From Marinobacter salexigens (GTDB lineage Bacteria; Pseudomonadota; Gammaproteobacteria; Pseudomonadales; Oleiphilaceae), in assembly GCF_002806945.1 (NCBI RefSeq), contig NZ_NIHC01000012.1, forward strand, positions 1-45,060: 45,060 bases of DNA, in the 5' to 3' direction. The position numbers were made by a program, and so were the translations under genes. Every line of letters starts with the position of its first letter. The first letter of the stretch is position 1. Below the pieces are notes generated by a model that ran no database searches, had not been told where the DNA came from, and worked only from the letters and a program-made list of their open reading frames with translations. Shown here one piece after another: positions 1-10,098 of this stretch.

Positions 1-78
1 CGAAATACTCCAGTCAGCGCCCACACGAATTACTTGGTCAATTTGTTAAAGAGCGTTTGAGCCGTTGCTCAATCAAGG
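1..78 (-). other. 5' leader of an rRNA operon (16S gene off the left edge)
   Basis: Read on the minus strand, this is the transcribed leader that precedes 16S rRNA in gammaproteobacteria. Positions 44-54 give GCTCTTTAACA, the boxA antitermination element bound by NusB-S10. The stretch up to position 1 (ending in GTGGGCGCTGACTGG) fits a pre-16S leader. The 16S gene itself is not in the window. The right end is set by the expected start about 7 bases after the P1 -10 box and is approximate. Confidence 0.85.
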
Positions 79-84
79 TGGCGT

Positions 85-112
85 ATTCTACATCGTCTCG
101 CCGCCTTGTCAA
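85..112 (-). promoter_or_regulatory. rrn promoter P1
   Basis: On the minus strand: -35 TTGACA (112-107), 16-base spacer, -10 TAGAAT (90-85). A GC-containing discriminator (ACGCCACC) follows, typical of stringently controlled rRNA promoters. It is the promoter closest to the boxA leader. Confidence 0.88.
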
Positions 113-181
113 CCGTTTATTTCGAAGAAGAGAAACAACACTTAATCGAGATAAACCGTCACTTCCTAATCAAGATGAATC

Positions 182-209
182 ATTCTACAGCATTTTATCA
201 TCTTGTCAA
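182..209 (-). promoter_or_regulatory. rrn promoter P2
   Basis: Minus-strand -35 TTGACA (209-204), 16-base spacer, -10 TAGAAT (187-182). Its boxes are identical to P1 and its -10 lies 97 bp upstream of the P1 -10. Confidence 0.85.
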
Positions 210-309
210 CCGTCGAACTGAACAAAAAATTTCAAATATTCAGTTTTTTCAAGCGGTTACTCTTCCTCTGCAGAGCTACTAAGTTGTGCTCCCCTCGAAA
301 GAGATGCGC

Positions 310-337
310 ATTCTACAGAGACTGCCGCAGGTGTCAA
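310..337 (-). promoter_or_regulatory. rrn promoter P3
   Basis: Minus-strand -35 TTGACA (337-332), 16-base spacer, -10 TAGAAT (315-310), the same boxes and spacing as P1 and P2, 128 bp upstream of P2. The DNA just upstream (about 340-370) is AT-rich and could act as an UP element or Fis region; that last part is inference. Confidence 0.83.
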
Positions 338-371
338 CGGTTCAACACAACTATTTTAGTTTATTCAATTC

Positions 372-392
372 GGGGCGCATTAGAGGCGCCCC
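372..392 (-). terminator. GC-rich hairpin between purT and the rrn promoters
   Basis: A perfect 7-bp stem GGGGCGC / GCGCCCC with a 7-base loop lies 42 bases past the purT stop. On the minus strand it is followed by AATTGAATAAAC, AT-rich but without a real U-run. It probably ends or slows purT transcription before the rRNA promoters; a weak intrinsic terminator is the most likely reading. Confidence 0.5.
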
Positions 393-433
393 TACAATCG
401 CTTCCGCTGCCGACCGCAACGCTGACAACTAGC

Positions 434-1630
434 TTACAGGCTAACCTTAATCGTACTCGCTGCCTTAACAGCCTTGTTTTTAGCTTCTTCTATAGTAGAA
501 GCACTAGCCAAAGCCACTCCCATTCTCCTCCGACCTGCAAGCTCCGGTTTGCCAAACAGCCTTAACTGGACATCCTGTTCAGCAAGCGCGCTCTCTAACC
601 CCGAAAACGAGACAGCTTTGGAGCTCCCTTCCGGCAAGATTACCGCTGATGCGGAAGGTCCCTGTTGACGGATAGCAGAAATCGGCAATCCAAGTATTGC
701 TCTGGCATGCAAAGCGAACTCGGAAAGATCCTGGGATATTAAAGTAACGAGACCAGTGTCGTGGGGCCTTGGCGACACCTCGGAGAAATAGACATCATCT
801 CCATCAACAAACAACTCCACCCCATAGACCCCGTATCCTCCGAGGTTCTCTGTGATTTTCAAGGCAATTTCGCGAGATCGTTCCAGCGCTGCAGGTGTCA
901 TAGGCTGAGGCTGCCAGGATTCACGATAATCCCCCTCCTCTTGGCGATGCCCAATTGGCTCACAAAAACTCACCCCACCAGAGTGCCTGACAGTGAGTAA
1001 AGTAATCTCATAATCAAACTTCACAAAGCCTTCAACAATAACCCTGCCCTTGCCTGCTCGCCCGCCGGTTTGCGCATACTCCCATGCAACATCAATCTGG
1101 TCTTCGCTGGTTATTGTGCTTTGCCCCTTCCCGGAAGAGCTGATCACAGGTTTAACGACTACCGGCAAACCAATGGCACCGACGGCATCCAGAAAATCCG
1201 CTTTGGTATCAACAAACCGGTAAGGCGAAGTTCTCACCCCCAGCTCTTCAGATGCCAGTCGCCGAATACCCTCTCTGTTCATTGTCAGGTGAGCGGCTCT
1301 AGCCGAGGGAATAACCTTGTACCCTTCCTGTTCAAGTGCAACCAACTCCGCTGTAGCAATGGCTTCAATTTCCGGAACGATGAGGTTGGGCTTTTCAAGC
1401 TCTACAATACGGCGGAGTGCCTTGGCATCCAGCATATCAATCACGTGACTGCGATGAGCCACCTGCATGGCAGGCGCATTGGGATAACGATCCGCAGCAA
1501 TCACTTCGACCCCAAAACGCTGCAGCTCAATCGCCACTTCTTTACCCAACTCCCCTGAACCGCACAACAGCACTTTAAATGCGTTCGCCTTGAGTGGTGT
1601 ACCCAGCGTTACCTTCCCAACATCGTTCAA
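434..1630 (-). CDS. purT: formate-dependent phosphoribosylglycinamide formyltransferase (GAR transformylase 2)
   Basis: Makes formyl-GAR from GAR, formate and ATP in purine synthesis, without folate; cytosolic. The 398-residue protein is close to the 392 residues of E. coli PurT. It starts with a Rossmann-like PreATP-grasp domain (CGSGELGKE at about 23-31, then [17 protein letters not shown]). An ATP-grasp domain follows, with the [14 protein letters not shown] loop near residue 160 and the metal/ATP segment [11 protein letters not shown] near 285. It is the last gene of a leftward cluster, 52 bases after the DUF1289 stop. purL, the next-but-one amidotransferase step, lies nearby at 4381-8286 but in a separate unit. 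The start ATG is the only well-placed one. The following hairpin (372-392) probably separates it from the rRNA promoters. Confidence 0.96.
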   Translation of the reverse strand: MNDVGKVTLGTPLKANAFKVLLCGSGELGKEVAIELQRFGVEVIAADRYPNAPAMQVAHRSHVIDMLDAKALRRIVELEKPNLIVPEIEAIATAELVALEQEGYKVIPSARAAHLTMNREGIRRLASEELGVRTSPYRFVDTKADFLDAVGAIGLPVVVKPVISSSGKGQSTITSEDQIDVAWEYAQTGGRAGKGRVIVEGFVKFDYEITLLTVRHSGGVSFCEPIGHRQEEGDYRESWQPQPMTPAALERSREIALKITENLGGYGVYGVELFVDGDDVYFSEVSPRPHDTGLVTLISQDLSEFALHARAILGLPISAIRQQGPSASAVILPEGSSKAVSFSGLESALAEQDVQLRLFGKPELAGRRRMGVALASASTIEEAKNKAVKAASTIKVSL

Positions 1631-1682
1631 ACCAATTCCTCCAGAAGGGAGCTAAGCCCTATCAATCTATTTTTACGTTTCG

Positions 1683-1865
1683 TTAAAGAGCCACTTCCCG
1701 CTCTCGCTCTGCAACGTTTTCAAGTACAGCTTGGCGCTCACGGTTGGTCATTGATGTCCAGTGCAGAATTTCATCACCGGTTCGTTGGCAGCCTATGCAT
1801 ATATCCCGCTCATCGAGAGCGCATATGCTCACACAGGGCGAGCGAACTTTTTCCTCAGCGGCCAT
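1683..1865 (-). CDS. DUF1289 family small cysteine protein
   Basis: A 60-residue protein with four cysteines in the pattern C-x3-C-x7-C-x2-C (SPCVSIC...CIGC) near its N-terminus, the hallmark of DUF1289 proteins. The pattern suggests a bound metal or iron-sulfur cluster, but the function of the family is not established. I prefer ATG at 1865: it sits behind GAGG with suitable spacing, while the longer frame begins with TTG at 1871 only 6 bases after the carbonic anhydrase gene. It is embedded in the leftward cluster Nudix - gamma-CA - DUF1289 - purT, with very short gaps, so it is probably co-transcribed. Confidence 0.85.
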   Translation of the reverse strand: MAAEEKVRSPCVSICALDERDICIGCQRTGDEILHWTSMTNRERQAVLENVAEREREVAL

Positions 1866-1877
1866 AACCAATTGACC

Positions 1878-2405
1878 TCAATCGTTTACAGGTTTGAAGG
1901 TTTTCACATAGCGGCTGGCATTGTGTACGTAGTGCGCGGCACTGAGCTCGAGCATCTTCTTTTGTTGCTCAGTCAGCTCACGCTTAATTTTGCCAGGAGC
2001 ACCGATTACCAGAGACCCATCCGGAATAACCATTCCCTCCGGAACCAGTGTGTTCGCGCCGATGAGACAATGTTTACCAATTTTCGCACCGTTCAGTACA
2101 ACTGCATTTATACCGATTAGTGAATAGTCCCCAACCTCACAGCCGTGCAACATGACCTTGTGGCCAACGGTTACACCTTTACCCAGAGTCAGAGGGGAAC
2201 CCGGGTCAGTGTGGAGAACCGAACCATCCTGAATGTTGGTTTCCGGTCCGATGGTAATAGTCTCATTATCTCCACGTATTACAGCATTAAACCATACACT
2301 GCTTTTTTCATGGAGCTCTACGTTACCCACCACTGTCGCGTTTTCGGCAACAAACTGACCGCCGCCATTTAACTGAGGGGCTCGGCCATCCAATTCATAA
2401 AGCAT
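1878..2405 (-). CDS. gamma-carbonic anhydrase family protein (YrdA-like)
   Basis: A 175-residue left-handed beta-helix protein made of hexapeptide repeats. The three histidines that bind the active-site metal in gamma-carbonic anhydrases are present: H65 (VLHTD), H82 (GHKV) and H87 (LHGCE). The family includes Cam of Methanosarcina and the YrdA/PaaY proteins; many members have weak or unproven carbonic anhydrase activity, so bicarbonate/CO2 interconversion is likely but not certain. ATG at 2405 follows AAGGAA. It is 11 bases downstream of the CoA-Nudix gene and 12 bases upstream of the DUF1289 start, consistent with one operon. Confidence 0.9.
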   Translation of the reverse strand: MLYELDGRAPQLNGGGQFVAENATVVGNVELHEKSSVWFNAVIRGDNETITIGPETNIQDGSVLHTDPGSPLTLGKGVTVGHKVMLHGCEVGDYSLIGINAVVLNGAKIGKHCLIGANTLVPEGMVIPDGSLVIGAPGKIKRELTEQQKKMLELSAAHYVHNASRYVKTFKPVND

Positions 2406-2416
2406 TTCGTCATTCC

Positions 2417-3001
2417 TTATTGGTTTTGTGGCTTGAACAAATCTATCTCTGCATCGTATACCGCATTCAAAAACTCAACCAGAACCACTGCTGACAACCC
2501 CCAGATCTGATACCGCTCCCAGCGATAGCAGGGAACATGGATTGTTTGATTCTGAAAAGGTATCGCATCTGTACGCTCACGCTGATCTTCCAGAAAAAAG
2601 GATAGAGGTACGCTAAACACACTCTCGATTTCACCAGGATTGGGCTTCAACGGATACCCTTCTGGCACAACTCCTACATATGGGGTCACCAGTATTCCAT
2701 GGCGTGACATGACCTGACTTAGTGGTGAAATTATCTCAACCCGATCGGGTGGCAGCCCAATTTCTTCATGGGTTTCTCGCAACGCCGTAGCTGCCAACGA
2801 GAAATCTTCCGCGTCACGCTTCCCCCCCGGATAGGCAACCTGACCACTATGAGTGCTCAAATTCTGCGAGCGCAACGTAAATATCATTTCCGGATTGCCA
2901 GGGTCATCTGTCACCGGCACAAGTATACCCGCTTCGGTATAGTTCAGATTGAGCTTCCGAGGCGCATAGTCGGTTAAGCGCTGAACAAGTAAATCACGCA
3001 A
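2417..3001 (-). CDS. CoA pyrophosphatase, Nudix family (NudL/YeaB-like)
   Basis: Probably hydrolyses CoA or acyl-CoA to phosphopantetheine compounds plus 3',5'-ADP. The 194-residue protein has the CoA-Nudix signature around [18 protein letters not shown], immediately followed by a Nudix helix ending [11 protein letters not shown]; this joint signature separates CoA pyrophosphatases from other Nudix enzymes. The start appears to be TTG at 2999-3001: GGGAG sits 7 bases upstream, and the next in-frame ATG falls inside the conserved domain. It is the first gene of the leftward cluster running to purT and is divergent from the zinc-ribbon Nudix gene at 3098, with about 96 bp shared for both promoters. 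Confidence 0.88.
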   Translation of the reverse strand: MRDLLVQRLTDYAPRKLNLNYTEAGILVPVTDDPGNPEMIFTLRSQNLSTHSGQVAYPGGKRDAEDFSLAATALRETHEEIGLPPDRVEIISPLSQVMSRHGILVTPYVGVVPEGYPLKPNPGEIESVFSVPLSFFLEDQRERTDAIPFQNQTIHVPCYRWERYQIWGLSAVVLVEFLNAVYDAEIDLFKPQNQ

Positions 3002-3097
3002 TTCGGAACTCCCGAGAAAATCCGGTGTTGAAGGAGACAGCGACAGCTAAGATCATTAAGCTGGGCACTCTATTACTTCCAGTATACGGGGAAAAAC

Positions 3098-3661
3098 ATG
3101 AAGTACTGCAGTACATGCGGCCATCTGGTAATGCAACGCGTTCCTGAGGGAGACAACCGTCCCCGCTATGTGTGTGTTAACTGCAGCACAATACACTACC
3201 AAAACCCCCGCATCATTGCGGGCACTGTTCCGGTGTGGGAAGGCAAAATCCTGCTTTGCCGGCGTGCCATAGAACCTCGCTATGGATACTGGACTCTCCC
3301 GGCCGGCTATATGGAAAATGGCGAAACAACCGTTGAGGCAGCGGAGCGTGAAACGCAAGAGGAGGCATTGGCTGAAGTCGATATTGATGCCCTGTATTCG
3401 ATTGTCGACGTACCGCATATAAATCAGGTACACATGTTTTATAGGGCCACCCTCAAAAACGGACACTATGGAGCAGGTGAGGAATCTCTTGAAGCCCATC
3501 TGTTTGCTGTGGATGAGATCCCTTGGGACGAGATTTCCTTCCCCACAGTGCGCAAGACTCTGGAGCTTTTTCTGGAAGACCTTAAAAACGAGTCTTTCGG
3601 CGTACACATTCGTGATATTCGCCGCCCGATAGCAGCGACTCGAAGCAAAGACGACTTATAG
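3098..3661 (+). CDS. Nudix hydrolase with N-terminal zinc ribbon
   Basis: A 187-residue Nudix hydrolase. Residues 4-29 form a zinc ribbon (C4, C7, C26, C29), as in the NudC and YfcD-like groups. The Nudix box lies at about 70-92: G70, E76, R84, E85, E88 and E89 are all present, while the glycine near its end is replaced by leucine (L91). Substrate cannot be told; NADH/ADP-ribose type dinucleotides are common for zinc-ribbon members, but the protein is shorter than NudC. ATG is preceded by ACGGGGA. The 3' end overlaps by 6 bp the convergent Nif3/CutA-like gene. Confidence 0.85.
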   Translation: MKYCSTCGHLVMQRVPEGDNRPRYVCVNCSTIHYQNPRIIAGTVPVWEGKILLCRRAIEPRYGYWTLPAGYMENGETTVEAAERETQEEALAEVDIDALYSIVDVPHINQVHMFYRATLKNGHYGAGEESLEAHLFAVDEIPWDEISFPTVRKTLELFLEDLKNESFGVHIRDIRRPIAATRSKDDL

Positions 3662-3967
3662 TTCTTCCATCCGATACACCTCATAAGCAGGCTCCTCATA
3701 AGGATGAGCTTGCTTCAACGTCGCGACTGCTCTGCTGACAAGTTCATCAGTGCAAACAAGTTCAACCTTGAACTCATCCACAACCTCCAACTCTCCACTC
3801 TGCCCCAGAAACGGAGTGCTACCTTCAAGAGGGCGAAACTGCCCCTGCCCGCGACATTGCCAAGCGCAGGAATCGTAATCGCCAATGCGCCCCACCCCAA
3901 TGTCAAACAGTGCTTGCTTGGTTTTTTCCAAATGAGTTTCGGGTACGAAATAGCAGATTTTATACAT
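3656..3967 (-). CDS. Nif3/YqfO C-terminal-like (CutA-fold) small protein
   Basis: A 103-residue stand-alone protein that resembles the insert domain of Nif3/YqfO dinuclear-metal proteins (CutA1/PII-like ferredoxin fold). The family-typical start YKICYFVPETH, the segment IGVGRIGDYDSCAWQCRGQGQFRP, and the end HPYEEPAYEVY are all visible. The metal-binding residues of full-length Nif3 are not in this domain, so no catalysis can be assigned. It ends in a 6-bp overlap with the zinc-ribbon Nudix gene on the other strand. A palindromic pair of DnaA-box-like sequences lies 51-73 bases upstream of its start. Confidence 0.82.
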   Translation of the reverse strand: MYKICYFVPETHLEKTKQALFDIGVGRIGDYDSCAWQCRGQGQFRPLEGSTPFLGQSGELEVVDEFKVELVCTDELVSRAVATLKQAHPYEEPAYEVYRMEEL

Positions 3968-4310
3968 AGAGCCTCTCCAGAACGGGTATTTTTTGTACAG
4001 ATTAATAGCTTAGCCACTTACCCACAGATTCTGTGGATAACTCTGGGGAAAAATTTGGGGTACATGCCCATAAACCCCGTATTTACTGACCTCGAGTTAA
4101 ATTGGCGACAAAATCACCCATTTAACTAACCCCCTATTTTTCAACAAGTTACCAGCAGCGAACAAAAACTGAACCGGTATACGCTATATTGCTCATAGAA
4201 CACACAGAGTATAAGGCGCAATGTGCATAAACATTATGAGTCAAGGGGTATTTATCCAATATGACCACTTTTTTCTCTTGAAAAACCCGAAAACACGACT
4301 CTTCAGCCAC
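3968..4310. other. non-coding stretch upstream of the Nif3-like gene and downstream of purL
   Basis: No convincing gene. It holds the promoter region of the leftward Nif3-like gene, the DnaA-box palindrome described separately (4018-4040), and AT-rich DNA around 4100-4300. A 67-residue open frame on the minus strand (4149-4352) runs through the purL terminator and has no recognisable similarity, so I do not call it. Confidence 0.6.
4018..4040. promoter_or_regulatory. inverted pair of DnaA-box-like sequences
   Basis: TTACCCACAG, then ATT, then CTGTGGATAA: a near-perfect palindrome. The right half is an exact consensus DnaA box TTATCCACA on the minus strand (4040-4032). The left half differs by one base (TTACCCACA). 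It lies about 50 bases upstream of the Nif3-like start, so it could place that promoter under DnaA control. No replication genes are near, so an origin is unlikely. Confidence 0.45.
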
Positions 4311-4362
4311 AAAAAAACCGACTTTTGAAAAGTGCCATTTCAGGACTCTCAAAAGCCGGTTT
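4311..4362 (-). terminator. purL intrinsic terminator
   Basis: Read on the minus strand, 19 bases after the purL stop: arm AAACCGGCTTTTGA (4362-4349), 20-base loop, arm TCAAAAGTCGGTTT (4328-4315; one A/C mismatch), then a run ending in seven T (4317-4311). Confidence 0.88.
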
Positions 4363-4380
4363 CTTCAACGCTTCGTTCTT

Positions 4381-7300
4381 CTAGCCAAACCAGCGCCGAG
4401 CGTTACGGAACATCCGAATCCAGGAACCATCTTCCTGCCAATCTGCAGGGCGCCATGAGTGCTGAACAGCGCGAAACACACGCTCAGGATGAGGCATCAT
4501 GATTGTGATGCGGCCATCGCGGGTTGTAGCCCCGGCAATGCCGTCCTGCGAACCATTAGGGTTATAGGGGTAACGCATTGTTGCCTGGCCCCGATTGTCC
4601 ACAAAACGCATTGCTACGCGCTCACTTTCCGCCAGCTCAGCCGCTGAGGCACTTCCGGAAAACTCTACCCTCCCCTCCCCATGCGCAACAGCAATGGGCA
4701 TGCGAGATCCAGCCATATCCTCAAGGAAAGCTGAAGGTGACGACATCACTTCAACCATCGACAGACGAGCCTCAAACTGTTCCGACTGGTTACGAACAAA
4801 ACGCGGCCAGCCTTCACTGCCAGGAATCAGCTCGTGCAAGTTAGACAGCATCTGACACCCATTACACACACCAAGCGCAAGAGTGTCCTGGCGGTTAAAG
4901 AACGCAGCAAACTGGTCACGAACCCGGTCATTAAACAAAATTGACTTGGCCCATCCTTCACCGGCCCCAAGCACATCCCCGTATGAGAACCCGCCGCAGG
5001 CCACAAGGCTGTTGAACGTTTCCAGATTCACACGCCCCGACAGAAGATCACTCATGTGTACGTCGACAGATTCAAAACCGGCACGGTCAAATGCTGCTGC
5101 CATCTCAACCTGCCCATTGACGCCTTGCTCACGCAAAACCGCAACTTTGGGTCGAGCCCCTTTGTTGATGTAAGGCGCAGCGACATTATCATTTACATCG
5201 TAAGTGAGCTTTACATGCAGCCCCGGATCGTCTGCGTCCAGCAGGTTATCGAACTCTTCCTGCGCACAGTCCGCATTGTCCCTCAATGACTGAATACGAT
5301 AGCTGGTTTCTGACCATAGGCGCTGAAGCTCTGTTCGGCAATCGTCCGAAACCATTGCCCCTTCCAAAAGCAAACGCAGGCGATCCTGATCGTTCAGTGT
5401 GCCGATTACGCTGGCATGGTCGCCCAAGCCGGCAGCTGAAAACTGCTGGAGTATTTCTTCGGTGTCAGCTCTACGCACCTGAATAACCGCACCCAGCTCT
5501 TCATTAAACACCTCGCGAGCAATCTGGCTGGCATCATCCACCAAACCATCCAGCCTGAGATCCACACCGGTCCGCCCAGCGAAACACATCTCGGCAACCG
5601 TCACGAATAAACCACCGTCAGAACGGTCATGGTAGGCCAGCAGCTTGCTGTCGGAATTCAACCCCTGAATCACAGCAAAGAATGCTTTGATATCTTCGGG
5701 ATCATCCAGGTCAGGTGCTACAGCGCCAACCTGGCGATAGACCTGAGCCAAAGCCGACCCTCCCAGTCGATTCTGGCCAGCGGACAGATCTACGAGAATC
5801 AGATCCGTATCGCCCACATCCGTTATTAACTGCGGCGTCAGGGTCTGTGAAACGTCTGTTACTGGCGCAAAACCACTGACAACCAAAGACAAAGGTGCAG
5901 TAACACTTTTCTGTTCGCCGCTATCCTCTTCCCAGACGGTCTTCATGGACATAGAGTCTTTTCCGACGGGGATAGTAATCCCCAGTGCCGGGCATAACTC
6001 CATACCAACGGCGCGAACTGTTTCGTAAAGGTTTTCGTCCTCTCCGGGGTGGCCGGCGGCTGCCATCCAGTTAGCAGACAGGCGAATATCAGAAAGCTTT
6101 CCTATGGCTGCTGCGGCTAGATTCGTAATTGCCTCGCCCACAGCCATCCGGCCAGACGCTGGCGCATCGATGGTTGCGATTGGCGTACGCTCACCCATTG
6201 CCATAGCCTCGCCGGCTACAACATCAAAGGAACTTGCAGTCACCGCTACATCACTAACCGGCACCTGCCATGGGCCAACCATCTGATCCCTTGCCACAAG
6301 CCCGGTGATCGTACGATCGCCGATGGTAATCAGGAAGCTCTTGGACCCGACGGAGGGCAGACGTAACACTCTGCGAATGGCATCATTCAGGTCGATTTTT
6401 GTTGAGTCAAAGATCGGCTTGCTAAACGATGCCCTGGTAATGCTCCGGTGCATGCGGGGCGGCTTGCCAAACAGCACATCCATCGGCAGGTCAACAGGCT
6501 TGTCGTTAAAGTAGGAATCGCTCAGTTCGAGATGATGAGCCTCGGTTGCCTCACCAATTACCGCGTACGGGCAACGTTCGCGGCGACAAAGGGCATCAAA
6601 AAGCTCCAGATTTTCAGGAGCCACAGCCATGACGTAGCGCTCCTGAGACTCGTTGCACCAGATCTCCAGTGGCGACATGCCTGGCTCATCGCTGGGAATA
6701 TCCCGTAATTCGAACTTGCCACCGCGGCCACCATCCTTCACCAGCTCGGGCATAGCGTTAGAAAGGCCGCCTGCGCCAACATCGTGGATGAAGCACAAAG
6801 GGTTCTCATCACCCATCTGCCAGCAACGGTCAATTACTTCCTGGCAGCGGCGCTCCATTTCAGGGTTGTCGCGCTGAACGGAAGCAAAATCAAGATTTTC
6901 ATTACTGGACCCGGAATCCATTGACGAAGCTGCGCTGCCACCCAGACCGATAAGCATGGAGGGCCCACCCAGAACAATGAGCTTGGCCCCAACTGGAATC
7001 TCGCCTTTTTCAACATGTTCCGCCCGAATATTACCAAGCCCACCCGCAATCATAATCGGCTTATGGTAACCACGGACTTCATCGCCAGCAGGGCCGGCAA
7101 CTTCTTCCTCAAAGGTACGGAAATAGCCGGCTATATTAGGGCGACCAAATTCATTGTTAAAAGCGGCACCACCTATGGGCCCTTCAATCATGATATCCAG
7201 AGCAGAAGCAATTCGCTCTGGCTTGCCGTAGCTGATTTCCCAAGGCTGCGGGTCTTCTGGCAAATTGAGGTTAGAAACGGTGAAACCGGTTAGCCCGGCT

Positions 7301-8286
7301 TTCGGCTTGGAACCACGGCCAGTTGCGCCCTCATCGCGGATTTCCCCGCCGGAACCTGTGGCTGCACCTGCCGAAGGTGCGATCGCTGTCGGGTGGTTGT
7401 GGGTTTCCACCTTCATCAGAATGTGAATATCTTCCTGGTTGTAACCGTAAACTCCGGTTTCAGGATCCGGGAAAAAGCGCCCGCCGCGACTACCCTGAAT
7501 AACAGAGGCGTTGTCGCTATATGCAGACAGCACTCCTTCGCTATTCATATCGAAGGTATTACGAATCATCGCAAACAGGGATTTTTCCTGGCCTTCCCCG
7601 TCTATATCCCAAGAGGCATTGAATATCTTGTGGCGGCAATGCTCGGAGTTTGCCTGAGCAAACATCATCAACTCAACATCGGTCGGGTCCCGCTCAAGGC
7701 CTAAGAACGACTTCACCAGATAATCAATTTCGTCATCGGCCAAGGCAAGACCAAGGCGCCTGTTGGCATCCACTAATGCCGCTCGGCCGCCAGCCAGCAC
7801 AGAAACGCGCTCCAGGGGACGCGGTTCTTCATGATTGAATAGTAACTGGGCACCGCCCATTTCATGGAAGACTTTCTGGGTCATACGGTCGTGCAGCAAG
7901 GCTGCAACTTTCTCGCGTTGATCCAGCCCAAGCTTTTTGCTCGACTTTACGTAAAAAGCCGTACCACGCTCGATACGCTGAATCTGGCGCAAACCGCAAT
8001 TACGCGCAATATCTGTCGCTTTACTGGACCAGGGCGACAAAGTCCCTGGCCGAGGCACTACAAGGAAAAGCACACCATCTGGCTCTTCAGCCGGCACGCT
8101 GGGGCCATAGGTCAGTAGCCGGTCCAGGATGGCCTGCTCGGAATCAGAAAGGGCGCCCTCCAGATCCACAAAGTGCATAAATTCGGCATAAACATGCTCA
8201 ACCTCAGGCACAACAGCCTGAATTCTCGCGTGGAGTTTATGTGAACGAAATGGTGAAAGCGCGGGTGCGCCGCGAAGTTCAAGCAT
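4381..8286 (-). CDS. purL: phosphoribosylformylglycinamidine synthase (large, single-chain)
   Basis: Converts FGAR and glutamine with ATP to FGAM, the fourth step of purine synthesis. At 1301 residues it is the large gammaproteobacterial form (E. coli 1295), holding all activities in one chain. The order is an N-terminal PurS-like domain, the FGAM synthase core with the [11 protein letters not shown] motif, repeated AIRS-type halves, and a C-terminal class-I glutaminase with the nucleophile in GVCNGCQML and a His-Pro-Glu in MPHPERVFR. The start [14 protein letters not shown] matches the family's N-terminus. It is transcribed alone, ends in a strong terminator, and is divergent from mltF, as it also is in other gammaproteobacteria. 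Confidence 0.98.
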   Translation of the reverse strand: MLELRGAPALSPFRSHKLHARIQAVVPEVEHVYAEFMHFVDLEGALSDSEQAILDRLLTYGPSVPAEEPDGVLFLVVPRPGTLSPWSSKATDIARNCGLRQIQRIERGTAFYVKSSKKLGLDQREKVAALLHDRMTQKVFHEMGGAQLLFNHEEPRPLERVSVLAGGRAALVDANRRLGLALADDEIDYLVKSFLGLERDPTDVELMMFAQANSEHCRHKIFNASWDIDGEGQEKSLFAMIRNTFDMNSEGVLSAYSDNASVIQGSRGGRFFPDPETGVYGYNQEDIHILMKVETHNHPTAIAPSAGAATGSGGEIRDEGATGRGSKPKAGLTGFTVSNLNLPEDPQPWEISYGKPERIASALDIMIEGPIGGAAFNNEFGRPNIAGYFRTFEEEVAGPAGDEVRGYHKPIMIAGGLGNIRAEHVEKGEIPVGAKLIVLGGPSMLIGLGGSAASSMDSGSSNENLDFASVQRDNPEMERRCQEVIDRCWQMGDENPLCFIHDVGAGGLSNAMPELVKDGGRGGKFELRDIPSDEPGMSPLEIWCNESQERYVMAVAPENLELFDALCRRERCPYAVIGEATEAHHLELSDSYFNDKPVDLPMDVLFGKPPRMHRSITRASFSKPIFDSTKIDLNDAIRRVLRLPSVGSKSFLITIGDRTITGLVARDQMVGPWQVPVSDVAVTASSFDVVAGEAMAMGERTPIATIDAPASGRMAVGEAITNLAAAAIGKLSDIRLSANWMAAAGHPGEDENLYETVRAVGMELCPALGITIPVGKDSMSMKTVWEEDSGEQKSVTAPLSLVVSGFAPVTDVSQTLTPQLITDVGDTDLILVDLSAGQNRLGGSALAQVYRQVGAVAPDLDDPEDIKAFFAVIQGLNSDSKLLAYHDRSDGGLFVTVAEMCFAGRTGVDLRLDGLVDDASQIAREVFNEELGAVIQVRRADTEEILQQFSAAGLGDHASVIGTLNDQDRLRLLLEGAMVSDDCRTELQRLWSETSYRIQSLRDNADCAQEEFDNLLDADDPGLHVKLTYDVNDNVAAPYINKGARPKVAVLREQGVNGQVEMAAAFDRAGFESVDVHMSDLLSGRVNLETFNSLVACGGFSYGDVLGAGEGWAKSILFNDRVRDQFAAFFNRQDTLALGVCNGCQMLSNLHELIPGSEGWPRFVRNQSEQFEARLSMVEVMSSPSAFLEDMAGSRMPIAVAHGEGRVEFSGSASAAELAESERVAMRFVDNRGQATMRYPYNPNGSQDGIAGATTRDGRITIMMPHPERVFRAVQHSWRPADWQEDGSWIRMFRNARRWFG

Positions 8287-8555
8287 GATATCAACCTGTA
8301 TCGCGCGAAACGGGGAAGTCCGGGTGCATTCTGAGAAGGCGCATATGATACTCGAAACCTCTGCCGGGATACAGCGCCAGAAAGGTTATTCCCTTCGAGC
8401 GCATTTGACATTGTTTTGCACAACTTTTAGCCAACCCGATTGACCCCTTTAGCTGCAGAAGAGATCATTGGGTAGTGGACAAGGAGACCACTCGCAACAA
8501 GACACAGGATGCTGCTAACCATTTTGCTTGCATGCATCCCGATGATCCAGCGGCT

Positions 8556-10097
8556 ATGGAGACCAGGGACTTGCCAAGATTTGTGACTGTATACAATGCA
8601 GCGGCGGCTAACACATTGTTCCTCGCCTGTACGCTTGCCTTGGCTCTGCTCACGCTCTCCGGATGCAGTCAGCCAAGCACGCTGCAGGAGATCCGCAATG
8701 AGGGTGTACTGCACGTTATAACGCGGGTCGCACCCTCTATCTACTACGAAAGCCGCGAAGGCCCAACAGGTTATGACTACGAGCTGGCTAAACTTTTTGC
8801 CGAAGAGCTAGGGGTCGAACTCCGTCTCAGGATTGCCGAAGACAACACCGAAGTACTTTCCGTACTTTCCCGGGATTTTGCTCATATCGGTCTCGCGGGG
8901 CTTTCGGCCCAGCCCCAGTTCGAAACCCAGTACAAGGTGCTGCCTACAGGTATCGAAGCCCAATCGATCGTTGTTTACAATAAAGATGTAGCGCGCCCTG
9001 AGGCCCCGGCTGATCTGGCTGGCCAGCAGTTACACCTGGTACCCGACAGCAATCATGAGCAACAACTGCAAGCCCTTACAGAGATAGCATCCGGCATCTC
9101 CTGGCAGGTTCACCCAGGCTTGGATGCTGCGGGCATTCTTGCTCGTGTGGAAACAGGTGAGCTCTCCTTCGCAGTAGTCTCTTCCAATGAGCTCGAACTC
9201 AACCACGTTTTTTTCCCACACGTAAAACAGGCTTTTGCTCTTGGCGAGACCAGCGAACTCGCATGGTTATTGCCGGGAAAGCAGGACGACTCTCTTATAA
9301 GAGCGGCGAAAGCGTTTATTAAGAAAATGCAGGCAAACGGCACCATCGCTCAGCTTTCCGAACGGTTTTATGGCCATCTGGATCACTTGAACTATGTGGG
9401 TGCACGCACATTTATGCACCATGTAGAAAATCGCCTGCCAACCTACGAGGCCCTGTTCAGGGATAAAGCTTCCACATTCAGCCTGGACTGGCGCCTGCTC
9501 GCTGCCATTGGCTACCAAGAGTCGCACTGGCGCCCCAATGCAGTTTCCCCGACGGGCGTTCGCGGGCTGATGATGCTGACACGCAACACAGCGAACTACA
9601 TTGGCATCAACAACCGGCTGGACGCAGAAGAAAGCATTCAGGGCGGCGCCAAGTATTTCCGCATGGTGCACGGCAGGATTCCCGAGCGCATTGCAGAACC
9701 CGATCGAACCTGGTTTGCCTTGGCATCCTATAACGTGGGCTATGGCCATCTGGAAGATGCCCGCAGGCTCACCGAAGGTGCCGGAAAAAACCCGGACCGA
9801 TGGATGGACGTTAAAGAGTTTCTACCCCTACTCGCCCAGAAAGAATGGTACAAAAAAACACGCTATGGATATGCCCGTGGCCACGAACCTGTCCTCTACG
9901 TTCAAAACATTCGCCGGTACTACGATGTACTCGCACGAATGATGGAGCCAACGGAGAGTTTGGCTACGTCAACTGAACCGTTTGTGGGCCTGGAGCAGCC
10001 TGTTGATGGAAACTCCGAGGTTGAGCAACCTGAAGATACGGCGAATATGAGAGCCGGCCTGCCCCCGGAGCTGGGAATGATACCGCCAACCCTCTAA
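8556..10097 (+). CDS. mltF: membrane-bound lytic murein transglycosylase F
   Basis: Cleaves peptidoglycan glycan strands to 1,6-anhydro-muropeptides at the inner face of the outer membrane. After a signal segment ending in the lipobox-like LSGC comes a type-3 solute-binding domain (about 45-270), then an SLT domain with the catalytic glutamate in YQESHW (E322 from this start) and the GVRGLMML and ASYNVGYGH motifs. The frame opens at GTG 8475, which would add 27 hydrophilic residues before the signal sequence. I chose ATG 8556 because it gives a normal 37-residue lipoprotein leader; neither start has a good ribosome site. A TTGACA lies at 8405-8410. The gene converges on recX with one base between the two stops. 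Confidence 0.93.
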   Translation: METRDLPRFVTVYNAAAANTLFLACTLALALLTLSGCSQPSTLQEIRNEGVLHVITRVAPSIYYESREGPTGYDYELAKLFAEELGVELRLRIAEDNTEVLSVLSRDFAHIGLAGLSAQPQFETQYKVLPTGIEAQSIVVYNKDVARPEAPADLAGQQLHLVPDSNHEQQLQALTEIASGISWQVHPGLDAAGILARVETGELSFAVVSSNELELNHVFFPHVKQAFALGETSELAWLLPGKQDDSLIRAAKAFIKKMQANGTIAQLSERFYGHLDHLNYVGARTFMHHVENRLPTYEALFRDKASTFSLDWRLLAAIGYQESHWRPNAVSPTGVRGLMMLTRNTANYIGINNRLDAEESIQGGAKYFRMVHGRIPERIAEPDRTWFALASYNVGYGHLEDARRLTEGAGKNPDRWMDVKEFLPLLAQKEWYKKTRYGYARGHEPVLYVQNIRRYYDVLARMMEPTESLATSTEPFVGLEQPVDGNSEVEQPEDTANMRAGLPPELGMIPPTL

Positions 10098-10098
10098 C

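Noticed and set aside
1..84. Part of the 16S rRNA gene
   Set aside because: The sequence is leader with boxA; no 16S 5' end motif is visible before position 1.
203..565. 120-codon plus-strand frame at the left end
   Set aside because: It runs through the rrn promoters and antisense to the end of purT; composition is low-complexity and unlike a protein.
4018..4040. Replication origin
   Set aside because: Only two DnaA-like boxes and no dnaA, dnaN, gidA or AT-rich 13-mers nearby.
4149..4352. 67-codon minus-strand frame between purL and the Nif3-like gene
   Set aside because: It begins inside the purL terminator hairpin and shows no recognisable protein features.
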